Source: Clostridium sp. CAG:452 (GTDB lineage: Bacteria > Bacillota > Clostridia > TANB77 > CAG-508). From it: 16,553 bases of DNA. The stretch's first letter is position 1. Each line of letters starts with the position of its first letter. The translations under genes and the position numbers were made by a program. This document shows positions 1 to 6,784 of the stretch, in pieces. Where the stretch lies: positions 17,252-33,804 of the forward strand of contig FR893516.1 of assembly GCA_000434035.1 (NCBI GenBank). Direction: 5' to 3'. The notes under the pieces are model-generated. The model was given only the letters and a program-made list of their open reading frames with translations. It did not search any database and was not told the DNA's origin.

Positions 1-43
1 AATAAGTAAAGTAAAAGAGGCAATTCAATAAAAAATTACCTCT
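1..43 (-). terminator. Rho-independent terminator of the minus-strand RNA
   Basis: In minus-strand RNA, AGAGGUAAUU (43-34) pairs with AAUUGCCUCU (25-16) around an 8-nt loop, giving a 10-bp stem with one U-G wobble. A U-rich tail (UUUACUUUACUU, from 15 down) follows. On the plus strand the wobble becomes a C-A mismatch and there is no T tract, so it terminates minus-strand transcription. Confidence 0.65.
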
Positions 44-338
44 ATACTGTGATTAATTACCCCAAAGTAACAATCACATGAAACCGATTTCTGGAATCCC
101 GCAAAGGATGTAAACAGGAATTTGTTGAGCCATCAGAAACAATATAGATTATTTTGTGACTCGAAGCAAAAAGTGTTTCAATCTCTTTTAACTGGGATAA
201 ATCCAAATAAACCGATACTTTCAAAACAGAATCCGGAATTTCGGAAATCCGTGCAGAGTTTTTGGGCGTTATTTTGGGTTGATACTTTCGTATTCTAGGC
301 AAGAGCCTACGCCACCTTTCATAAAATATTTAACCTGC
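8..338 (-). ncRNA. Candidate structured non-coding RNA, about 330 nt, class not recognised
   Basis: This minus-strand transcript is delimited by a consensus promoter and a hairpin-plus-U terminator, and it is visibly more GC-rich than the neighbouring genes. Directly readable structure: a three-way junction closed by GGCGU (313-309) with ACGCC (269-265), containing hairpin AGGC/GCCU (308-305 with 300-297, loop UCUU) and hairpin AUAC/GUAU (293-290 with 285-282, GNRA loop GAAA). Near the 3' end is a hairpin of about 12 bp at 78-48: UGUGAUU pairs with AAUCACA, and GUUAC pairs with GUAAU across a UUUGGG loop. This hairpin and the terminator each contain a pair that is a G-U wobble only in minus-strand RNA, which supports that strand. 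It is divergent from trhP. I do not recognise tmRNA, 6S, SRP or RNase P signatures. Known Firmicute classes such as raiA remain possible. An 81-codon TTG-start frame (302-57) overlaps it, but its CGG/CCG/ACG codons do not match the genome. Confidence 0.6.
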
Positions 339-344
339 TCTTAT

Positions 345-373
345 ATTATAACATAATTTAGAATAGTATACAA
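345..373 (-). promoter_or_regulatory. Sigma-A promoter of the minus-strand RNA
   Basis: Read on the minus strand, the -35 is TTGTAT (373-368), followed by a 17-nt spacer and a perfect -10 TATAAT (350-345). A TGT immediately upstream of the -10 forms an extended -10 (TGn). Transcription would start near 338, just before the structured RNA. The site lies in the gap between this RNA and trhP and points away from trhP. Confidence 0.65.
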
Positions 374-391
374 ATAAAAAGGAGTAAATAA

Positions 392-1618
392 ATGAATAAA
401 CCAGAATTATTAGCCCCAGCAGGCTCATTAGAAAAGGCAAAGACAGCTTTTAAATATGGAGCAGATGCTGTATATATGGGAACATCTAACTTATCACTAC
501 GTTCAAGAGTAACAGTAGATGATGATGAGCTAATAAAAACAATTGAATATGCGCATAGTATAAACAAAAAAGTTTATGCAGCATTAAATATATATGCAAG
601 AGACAATATGTACGAAGAAATAGAAAATCAAATAAATATATTGAAAAAAGCAAAAGTAGATGCACTAATTATTTCTGATGGCGGAATAGTAGAAATGGCA
701 AGAACATTAGCGCCAGAAATACCTATACATATAAGTACACAAGCAAATGTTACAAGTTACCATACAAGCAACTTTTGGAGGAAAAACGGAGCAGAAAGAG
801 TTATACTTGCAAGAGAGCTAAATAAAGAAGAAATAAAAGAAATAAAAAATAACACAGATTTAGAAATAGAGATATTTGTTCATGGAGCTATTTGCTACAG
901 CTATTCTGGAAGATGCAATTTAAGTGACTTTTTAGCTTCTAGATGTGGAAATTTAGGAGATTGTGCACAAAGTTGCAGATGGGCATATAATATGTATATA
1001 GAAGAAAAAAATAATCCGGGAAATCTTATGCCAGTAGAGCAAGACCAAAATGGAACATATATACTTTCTTCAAAAGATTTATGTTTAATAAAAGAAATAC
1101 CAGAAATTGTTGATATGGGAATAGATAGTTTAAAAATAGAGGGAAGACTAAAAACTGAGTATTATTTGGCAACAGTAATTAGCGCATATAGAAATGCAAT
1201 AGATGATTATATAAAAAATCCAGAAGAATATGATTACACAAAATATTTGAAAGAATTAGAAAAAACCAAAACAAGAGGGTTAACAACATTTTATTTTAAT
1301 GACAAAAACAATAGAGACTTTCAAGAATATGAAGGTAAACAATATAATCCGGATTTTGAGTTTGGGGGAAAAGTTTTAGAAAAAGATGAAGAAGGAAAAG
1401 ATATAATAGAAATTCGTAATAGATTACAAGTAGGTGATTCTATGGAATTACTAATTCCAAACAAATTAGAACCTAAAAAGTTTGTAATAGAAGAAATGTG
1501 GGATATAGAAACCAAAGAGCCTATAACACATGTAAATCCAGGAAAAGAAGGACAAAAGGTTATATTAAAAATACCAACTGATGTAAAAGAGGGATGGATA
1601 TTAAGAAGGAAAAAATAG
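392..1618 (+). CDS. trhP: U32-family protein, TrhP-like tRNA U34 hydroxylation enzyme
   Basis: The 408-residue product belongs to the peptidase U32 family. It opens with the family signature PELLAPAGSLEKAK, and residues 160-178 carry the U32 motif (ExFxxGAxC...SGRCxLS). Cysteines 168, 175, 191 and 195 match the four-cysteine set proposed to hold an iron-sulfur cluster in E. coli TrhP (YegQ). The C-terminal region (about 325-408) corresponds to the small beta-barrel domain of this branch. TrhP proteins use prephenate to convert wobble uridine 34 of certain tRNAs to 5-hydroxyuridine in the cytoplasm. Older annotations call them collagenase-like peptidases, which is probably misleading. Bacillus subtilis has two paralogues, and the length here suits the longer one. 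The start is set by AAGGAG (379-384) 7 nt upstream. trhA follows 12 bp downstream. The family is certain; the exact substrate is inferred. Confidence 0.85.
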   Translation: MNKPELLAPAGSLEKAKTAFKYGADAVYMGTSNLSLRSRVTVDDDELIKTIEYAHSINKKVYAALNIYARDNMYEEIENQINILKKAKVDALIISDGGIVEMARTLAPEIPIHISTQANVTSYHTSNFWRKNGAERVILARELNKEEIKEIKNNTDLEIEIFVHGAICYSYSGRCNLSDFLASRCGNLGDCAQSCRWAYNMYIEEKNNPGNLMPVEQDQNGTYILSSKDLCLIKEIPEIVDMGIDSLKIEGRLKTEYYLATVISAYRNAIDDYIKNPEEYDYTKYLKELEKTKTRGLTTFYFNDKNNRDFQEYEGKQYNPDFEFGGKVLEKDEEGKDIIEIRNRLQVGDSMELLIPNKLEPKKFVIEEMWDIETKEPITHVNPGKEGQKVILKIPTDVKEGWILRRKK

Positions 1619-1630
1619 AGGAGACTTTAT

Positions 1631-2308
1631 ATGAAAAGAACAAAAATAAAAGATAGAGTATTACCAACTTATACAAAAGGTGAAGAAATATTTAATATGA
1701 CTTCTCATATAGTGGGAGCAGTACTAGGAATTGTTACAACCGTTTTGTGTATTGTAATGGCAGCTTCACACAGAAATACATATGGAATTGTTAGCAGTAG
1801 TATATATGGTACTACAATGATAATTTTATATACAATGTCTAGTGTCTATCATGGGCTATCGCCAAGAAAAAGTACGGGAAAAAAAGTATTACAAGTTTTG
1901 GACCACTGCACAATATTTTTATTAATTGCAGGTTCATATACACCAATAGCATTATGTGCTTTTAGAGAATATAACCCAGTATTAGGATGGACGATGTTTG
2001 GTGTAGTTTGGGCTGCTGCAATACTAGGAATAGTTTTGAATGCTATTGATTTAGAAAAATATAAAAAATTTTCTATGATTTGCTATTTAGCAATGGGATG
2101 GGTAGTAATATTTAGAGCAGATTTATTACCGGTTGTTCTTGGAAAAAATGGACTGATATTGTTAGTAGCAGGAGGAATAGCATACACAATTGGTGCTGTA
2201 TTATATGGACTTGGAAGAAAACATAAATATATGCACTCCATATTCCATTTGTTTATAGTCTTAGGAAGTTTATTACACTTTTTCTGTATACTATTTTATG
2301 TAGTTTAG
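1631..2308 (+). CDS. trhA: Hemolysin III / PAQR-family membrane protein
   Basis: The 225-residue product is a seven-helix inner-membrane protein of the hemolysin III (TrhA, PAQR/CREST) family and has that family's usual length. Conserved metal-site motifs are visible: E19...N22..SH (25-26), SSVYH (70-74), DH (91-92) followed by the IFLLIAGSYTP block, and HSIFH (202-206) near the C-terminus. H74, H202 and H206 correspond to the zinc ligands of PAQR proteins. Bacterial members are linked to membrane lipid and fluidity homeostasis in E. coli and B. subtilis. The haemolysin name comes from an early Bacillus cereus clone and does not imply a toxin. The ATG follows GAGGAGAC closely. It shares a transcript with trhP and is followed by a strong terminator. 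Confidence 0.88.
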   Translation: MKRTKIKDRVLPTYTKGEEIFNMTSHIVGAVLGIVTTVLCIVMAASHRNTYGIVSSSIYGTTMIILYTMSSVYHGLSPRKSTGKKVLQVLDHCTIFLLIAGSYTPIALCAFREYNPVLGWTMFGVVWAAAILGIVLNAIDLEKYKKFSMICYLAMGWVVIFRADLLPVVLGKNGLILLVAGGIAYTIGAVLYGLGRKHKYMHSIFHLFIVLGSLLHFFCILFYVV

Positions 2309-2316
2309 ATGCAAGC

Positions 2317-2367
2317 AAAGCAATAGATAAAAGAGAAATACAAGTTCTTTTACTATTGCTTTTTTTA
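2317..2367 (+). terminator. Rho-independent terminator after trhA
   Basis: AAAGCAATAG (2317-2326) pairs perfectly with CTATTGCTTT (2353-2362). The stem continues as TAAAAGA/TCTTTTA past a single bulged A, and a run of T ends at 2367. It closes the trhP-trhA unit. Its 3' arm also contains the likely -35 box of the ruvB promoter. Confidence 0.85.
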
Positions 2368-2384
2368 TAGTTTAAATATATAAT
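2356..2384 (+). promoter_or_regulatory. Probable sigma-A promoter of the ruvB-queH-fic unit
   Basis: TTGCTT (2356-2361), a 17-nt spacer and a perfect TATAAT (2379-2384) lie about 30 nt upstream of the ruvB start. The -35 hexamer is embedded in the 3' arm of the preceding terminator. The match is good, but in DNA this AT-rich chance matches are common. Confidence 0.5.
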
Positions 2385-2414
2385 TTAGAAGTAATTTTAA
2401 GAGGAGACATGAAT

Positions 2415-3416
2415 ATGGATGAAAATTTATTAATTCCAAATTTGCAAGATGAAATAGAAGAAAGAGCAGAGGTATCTTTAAGACCTAAAACATTAGATGA
2501 ATACATTGGACAAACAAAGGTAAAAGAAAACATGAAAATATATATAGAGGCTGCAAAAAAAAGAAATGAGCCATTAGATCATATTTTGCTATATGGACCT
2601 CCTGGACTAGGAAAGACTACTCTTGCAAGTATTATATCAAATGAAATGAATACAAATATAAGAATAACATCAGGACCTGCGATAGAAAAACCAGGTGATT
2701 TGGCAGCACTTTTAACAAATCTTTCACCAAATGATGTTTTGTTTATAGATGAAATACATAGATTAAATAGAAGTGTAGAAGAAATACTTTATCCTGCTTT
2801 AGAAGACTATAATTTAGATATTATAATAGGAAAAGGCCCTAGTGCGAGGTCAATTAGACTAGATTTACCAAAATTTACTCTAATAGGAGCAACAACAAGA
2901 GCTGGTTCACTTACAACACCACTACGCGATAGATTCGGAATCGTTCATAGATTAGAACTTTACGATGTTAAAGACTTAGATGAAATAGTAAGAAGATCAG
3001 CAAAAATATTAGAAGTTAATATAGATAAAGAAGGCTCTTTAGAAATAGCAAAACGTTCTAGAGGAACTCCTAGAATAGCAAATAGATTGTTAAAAAGGGT
3101 AAGAGATTATGCAGCAGTTTTAGGGGATGGAAATATAACAAAAGAAATTGCAAAAATAGCATTAGAAAAATTAGAAATAGATGATTTAGGTTTAGACAAT
3201 ATAGACAGAAAAATACTAAAAACAATTATATTAAACTATACTGGAGGACCAGTTGGAATAGAAACTTTAAGCTCAACAATAGGAGAAGAAGTAGAAACAA
3301 TAGAAGATGTGTATGAGCCATATTTAATGCAAATGGGATTTATAGCAAGAACTCCAAGAGGCAGAATAGCAACACCAAATGCATATAAACATTTAGGAAT
3401 AGAAATGGTGAACTAA
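2415..3416 (+). CDS. ruvB: Holliday junction branch migration ATPase RuvB
   Basis: RuvB is the hexameric AAA+ motor that works with RuvA to migrate Holliday junctions for resolution by a RuvC- or RecU-type nuclease in recombinational repair. With the chosen start the protein has 333 residues, the normal length. Visible motifs: the N-terminal LRPKTLDEYIGQ signature; Walker A GPPGLGKT (61-68); Walker B DEIHR (from 112); sensor 1 GATTRAG (158-164); and the arginine-finger segment PLRDRFG (169-175). A winged-helix DNA-binding domain fills the C-terminus, with RTPRGR near the end. An in-frame ATG at 2409 is only 2 nt from AGGAG (2402-2406), whereas the ATG at 2415 has 8-nt spacing, so 2415 is preferred. 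No ruvA or ruvC is in the window. queH follows 12 bp downstream. Confidence 0.97.
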   Translation: MDENLLIPNLQDEIEERAEVSLRPKTLDEYIGQTKVKENMKIYIEAAKKRNEPLDHILLYGPPGLGKTTLASIISNEMNTNIRITSGPAIEKPGDLAALLTNLSPNDVLFIDEIHRLNRSVEEILYPALEDYNLDIIIGKGPSARSIRLDLPKFTLIGATTRAGSLTTPLRDRFGIVHRLELYDVKDLDEIVRRSAKILEVNIDKEGSLEIAKRSRGTPRIANRLLKRVRDYAAVLGDGNITKEIAKIALEKLEIDDLGLDNIDRKILKTIILNYTGGPVGIETLSSTIGEEVETIEDVYEPYLMQMGFIARTPRGRIATPNAYKHLGIEMVN

Positions 3417-3428
3417 GAGAGGAAATTT

Positions 3429-3989
3429 ATGAAGTTATTATTACATACGTGTTGTGCGCCTTGTAGCGTATATTGCATAGATGAATTAAGAAGTGAAAAC
3501 ATAGAACCTACTGTATATTGGTTTAATCCAAATATACATCCATACATGGAATACAAAGCAAGAAGAGATTGCTTAAAAGAATATACAAAAAGTATTGGCG
3601 TAAATGCTATATTTGAAGAGAATTACGGACTAAAAGAATTTTGCAAGAATGTAATTAATGATTTAGAAAATAGATGCGTAAATTATTGTTATAGAGTAAG
3701 ACTAGAGCAAACTGCAAAATTTGCAAAAGAAAATGGATATGATAGCTTTTCTACCACTTTGCTAGTAAGTCCATATCAAAATCATGAAGCTCTAAAACAA
3801 GTAGGAGAAGAACTAGAAGAAAAATATGGGCTAGAATTTGTATACAGAGATTTTAGAGTAGGCTTTAGAGAAGGACAAACAAAAGCTAGAGAACTAGGAT
3901 TATATATGCAAAAATATTGTGGATGTGTATTTTCAGAGGAAGATAGATATAGTAAGCAGATAAGTAAGAATAAAGAAATTCACGAGTAG
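3429..3989 (+). CDS. queH: Epoxyqueuosine reductase QueH
   Basis: QueH (formerly DUF208) performs the last step of queuosine synthesis, reducing epoxyqueuosine to queuosine at the wobble position of GUN-anticodon tRNAs. It is the non-homologous replacement for QueG. The 186-residue product shows the family's metal-binding cysteines: CCAPC at 8-12, C83 and C87 in a CxxxC followed by YRxR, and YCGCxFSE at 163-169. The central block SFSTTLLVSPYQNHE (106-120) is also typical. The family uses an iron-sulfur cluster plus a mononuclear iron. The start follows GAGAGGAAA closely, and 12-bp gaps on both sides place it in an operon between ruvB and the Fic gene. No other queuosine genes are present, so queuine or precursor must be made from another locus or salvaged. 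Confidence 0.93.
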   Translation: MKLLLHTCCAPCSVYCIDELRSENIEPTVYWFNPNIHPYMEYKARRDCLKEYTKSIGVNAIFEENYGLKEFCKNVINDLENRCVNYCYRVRLEQTAKFAKENGYDSFSTTLLVSPYQNHEALKQVGEELEEKYGLEFVYRDFRVGFREGQTKARELGLYMQKYCGCVFSEEDRYSKQISKNKEIHE

Positions 3990-4001
3990 AAATGGAGAAA
4001 T

Positions 4002-5249
4002 ATGAAAGCAAAAGATGTTAGTAAACTAGCAAGAAAACTATATATTGAAATAGAAGAAAATGGGATAAACAGAATAAGAGAATTGTTTTCTAAAGGAGAA
4101 ACATTATCTCAAGAATTAAAATTTGATGTTAATGAAGAATATTTAAAGAAAATGATTATGTCACAACTTTATATTGGGAGAATGTTAATGTCTCACAAAT
4201 ATAGAAATACTGGATTTGATGAAAGAGCTGCATTCAATAGTGAAGCTGATAAAATAAGAGGACAAATTGATAGCCAAGAAGTTTTAAAATTTGAAAATCC
4301 TACATTAGAAGCATTATTCGGTAACTCGTTAAACATTTCTACAGAGCAAGAATACGAGGAATGGAGAGGGTTCGCAGATTTTGATAGACATAAAGAAAAA
4401 AAGTTCGATATGATTTATTTAGAAGAAGAAGCTAGATTTAATTATGAGAATGAAACTAATCCATTGAAGAAATTTATCCAATCTTTTAGATATAGAAAGA
4501 TGCTGAAAGAAAAAACTTTAGAAGATTCTTATGTAAAAAAAGTAAGAGAAATGATAAGAGAGAAAATAGCAGAAAATCCGGAAGATCATTCTATTGCATA
4601 TAGAGATACGCATAGTGCTCTAGAAAAAGGAGCAGAAGAATATGAGAGTATAAAAGACATAGAAGACATTGCAAGAATGACCTTGGCATCATTATTAGTA
4701 GAAGATGATAAGCCTATTAATATTGAAGAAGTGTGCAATAGAGTTAGAAGCGAAATGAAAAGTACAATAGGCTCAACAAAAAATGGAACAGAATATAGGA
4801 AAAAACAGGTAACATTAGGCTCTGAAAGTGGAATTAGCAATAGACCTGTAATACATACTATACAATTTGAAGAAGTACCAGAGGCTATTAAGAACCTGCA
4901 AATTGAGTATGAAAAAGCATACAATTCAAGTCAATCTGAAGAAGAATATATAAAACAGATTGCTAAAATATATGCTGATTTTATTTTTATACAACCATAT
5001 GAAGACGGGAATAAAAGAACTGCAATGTGTGTGTTTAATAGTATGCTGATGTCTAAAGGAATTGTACCTCCGCCAATAAGCTTAACAAATGACGATCAAA
5101 TGGTAAAAGCGTATTATAATGCACACGGAAAAGATTATGAGATGTTACAAAGTGTTGTTACAGAGAAATATAGGAAAATGCTGAGATCTGGAGCTCAAAA
5201 TAGAGAAGAGACCAAAAGAGAAGAAAGTAGTAAAGATATCGAGAAATAA
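4002..5249 (+). CDS. Fic-domain protein with degenerate catalytic motif (His to Gln)
   Basis: The C-terminal part of this 415-residue protein (about 260-395) is a Fic/DOC fold. It has a flap-like segment EYRKKQVTLG (264-273), a VPEAIKNL helix (292-299), a helix ending DFIFI, and the signature loop QPYEDGNKRTA (331-341). The Fic consensus is HxFx(D/E)GN(G/K)R. The catalytic histidine is Gln331 here (codon CAA at 4992-4994) and the following aromatic is Tyr, while the phosphate-binding EDGNKR remains. Fic enzymes transfer AMP or related groups to target hydroxyls, and in well-studied members the histidine is essential. This copy may therefore be an inactive regulator or use other chemistry. No clear [ST]xxxE[GN] inhibitory motif was found. 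The N-terminal 200 residues are charged and unrecognised, and the tail (from about 395) is highly charged. It sits 12 bp after queH. Family assignment is firm; function is unknown. Confidence 0.8.
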   Translation: MKAKDVSKLARKLYIEIEENGINRIRELFSKGETLSQELKFDVNEEYLKKMIMSQLYIGRMLMSHKYRNTGFDERAAFNSEADKIRGQIDSQEVLKFENPTLEALFGNSLNISTEQEYEEWRGFADFDRHKEKKFDMIYLEEEARFNYENETNPLKKFIQSFRYRKMLKEKTLEDSYVKKVREMIREKIAENPEDHSIAYRDTHSALEKGAEEYESIKDIEDIARMTLASLLVEDDKPINIEEVCNRVRSEMKSTIGSTKNGTEYRKKQVTLGSESGISNRPVIHTIQFEEVPEAIKNLQIEYEKAYNSSQSEEEYIKQIAKIYADFIFIQPYEDGNKRTAMCVFNSMLMSKGIVPPPISLTNDDQMVKAYYNAHGKDYEMLQSVVTEKYRKMLRSGAQNREETKREESSKDIEK

Positions 5250-5277
5250 AGAAATCTACAAAAGAAAGGAATTAAGA

Positions 5278-6612
5278 ATGAAAAAAATATTAAAAGACCT
5301 AGCTATTTTTTGCATATTAGCGATTATAATTGCAGGAATAATATTGCCAAGAGAATTAAATAATCTAGATGAAATCTGGAATTTTAATTTTGCAAGAAAC
5401 ATAGCAAATGGATTAATGCCATATAGAGATTTTAATATGGTGCAAACACCATTGCTATCAATTATATGTGGTATGATTTTAAAAGCTTTTGGCACAGAAC
5501 TATTTACTATGAGAATCATTGCAGTAGTTTTATGCAGTTCGATAATGCTAGTTGCATACAAAATACTAGAGAAACTAGAAACCCCAACAGCTTTAAGATA
5601 TGCATTTTTGATAGCTACAATTTATCTATATAAGAATTATTTTTGCATCGATTATAACTTTGCTGTATTATGGATTATACTAATAGTTACGTTAATAGAA
5701 CTAGAAAATATTGAAAAGAAAAACCCTAAATTGAATTTTTTTGCAGGAATTATGGTCGGAATGGCTATTTTGACGAAACAAACAACCGGAATATTTTTAG
5801 CATTAGTATTTCTATTGTATAGGGTATTGATTATAAGTAATAAACAAGAAATAAAAAAATATAGTAAAGAAACATTATATAAAGTTTTAGGAATATCAGT
5901 TCCGATTGTATTGTTCTGCATATATATAATAAGTTACAAAGGATGGGATAATTTTGTAGATTATACAATATTAGGAATAAAAACATTTTCAAATAAGATT
6001 TCATATATAAACTTGATAAATGGAAATTATGGTATAATGGTTTCTATATTGAGTATATTGATACCAATTTTATTATTTTTAATATATATAAAAACAGTAG
6101 TTTTCAGTAATAAAAATAAAGATGAAAGTATATATATATTATTTGCTTATAGTGTAGTTAGTTTAATAGTAGTATATCCAATATCAGATTCAATACATTT
6201 TTTAATAGGGATATTTCCATCACTAATTTTACTTGTATATTTTTTATGGTCAAATTTTATAAAAAAAGTTCAGAAAAGCAAATTAACAATGTTTATAAAG
6301 TATTTTTCAAAATGTGCACTAATACTAATAGTTATATTTGAGGTATATATGTCAGTAAACCACCTTGTAAAATACAAAAAAGAAGCAAATAGATACAACA
6401 AATTGCAAAATTTTAAATATATAAAAGCAGAAAGCAATGAAATACAAAAGATTGATCAATTTATTATTGAATGCGAGAAAAATAATAAAACCGTATATAT
6501 CCTAGATGCGACGGCCGCTATTTTTATGATTCCAATAGATAAATATAATAAAGATTATGATATGTTTTTGAAAGGAAATTTAGGACGGAAGAGGCGAGCA
6601 AGGGCAGATTGA
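5278..6612 (+). CDS. Membrane GT-C glycosyltransferase (GT39/ArnT-like), frameshifted near its 3' end
   Basis: This polytopic protein, with about ten hydrophobic segments, begins the glycosylation cassette. Its first periplasm-facing loop carries the acidic GT-C motif D31-E32, followed by YRDF (49-52) and QTPL (56-59), typical of the ArnT/PMT-like family that uses polyprenyl-phosphate sugars. As read it has 444 residues, the last eight (RKRRARAD) being low-complexity and basic. Omitting one base, C6586, restores a continuous frame to the TAA at 6782-6784, giving 501 residues. The restored tail (LGGRGEQGQIDKLKKNN...) has normal codon use and overlaps the next start by 11 bp, as expected for coupled genes. 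The membrane core is intact, so a truncated protein might persist. The change may instead be a sequencing or assembly error. The start follows AAAGGA (5265-5270). The substrate cannot be told from sequence. Confidence 0.75.
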   Translation: MKKILKDLAIFCILAIIIAGIILPRELNNLDEIWNFNFARNIANGLMPYRDFNMVQTPLLSIICGMILKAFGTELFTMRIIAVVLCSSIMLVAYKILEKLETPTALRYAFLIATIYLYKNYFCIDYNFAVLWIILIVTLIELENIEKKNPKLNFFAGIMVGMAILTKQTTGIFLALVFLLYRVLIISNKQEIKKYSKETLYKVLGISVPIVLFCIYIISYKGWDNFVDYTILGIKTFSNKISYINLINGNYGIMVSILSILIPILLFLIYIKTVVFSNKNKDESIYILFAYSVVSLIVVYPISDSIHFLIGIFPSLILLVYFLWSNFIKKVQKSKLTMFIKYFSKCALILIVIFEVYMSVNHLVKYKKEANRYNKLQNFKYIKAESNEIQKIDQFIIECEKNNKTVYILDATAAIFMIPIDKYNKDYDMFLKGNLGRKRRARAD

Positions 6613-6784
6613 TAAACTAAAAAAAAATAACAGCGATACAATTATTTTAATATTGAAAGATAATTATAAAAGAAACTGGCAGACACCAGAAAATGTAAGA
6701 AAATATATTATAGAAAATTGGAATAAAATTGGAGAAATAGAAAGTTTTGATATTTATATAAAGGAAAAGTGTGATGTTAAATAA
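6587..6784 (+). other. Displaced C-terminal tail of the frameshifted glycosyltransferase
   Basis: Reading from GGA at 6587 gives 65 sense codons and TAA at 6782-6784, in the +1 frame relative to the upstream gene. The codons are host-like, the product is soluble and charged, and there is no start codon with a ribosome binding site of its own. Joined to residue 436 it completes a 501-residue protein. It marks the position of the single-base insertion at 6586. Confidence 0.7.

Noticed and set aside
57..302. 81-codon minus-strand open frame starting with TTG, preceded by AAAGGTGG
   Set aside because: It uses CGG, CCG and ACG codons that the surrounding genes avoid, matches no family I recognise, and overlaps a strongly structured RNA whose hairpins run through start and stop regions. 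I treat it as chance openness of an RNA gene, although a small protein is not excluded.
2409..2414. Upstream ATG for ruvB
   Set aside because: It is only 2 nt from the AGGAG core, too close for efficient initiation; the ATG at 2415 has 8-nt spacing.
6583..6600. Resemblance of CGGAAGAG at the frameshift to sequencing-adapter sequence
   Set aside because: Only eight bases match and the sequence continues without break into the restored reading frame, so adapter contamination is not supported.
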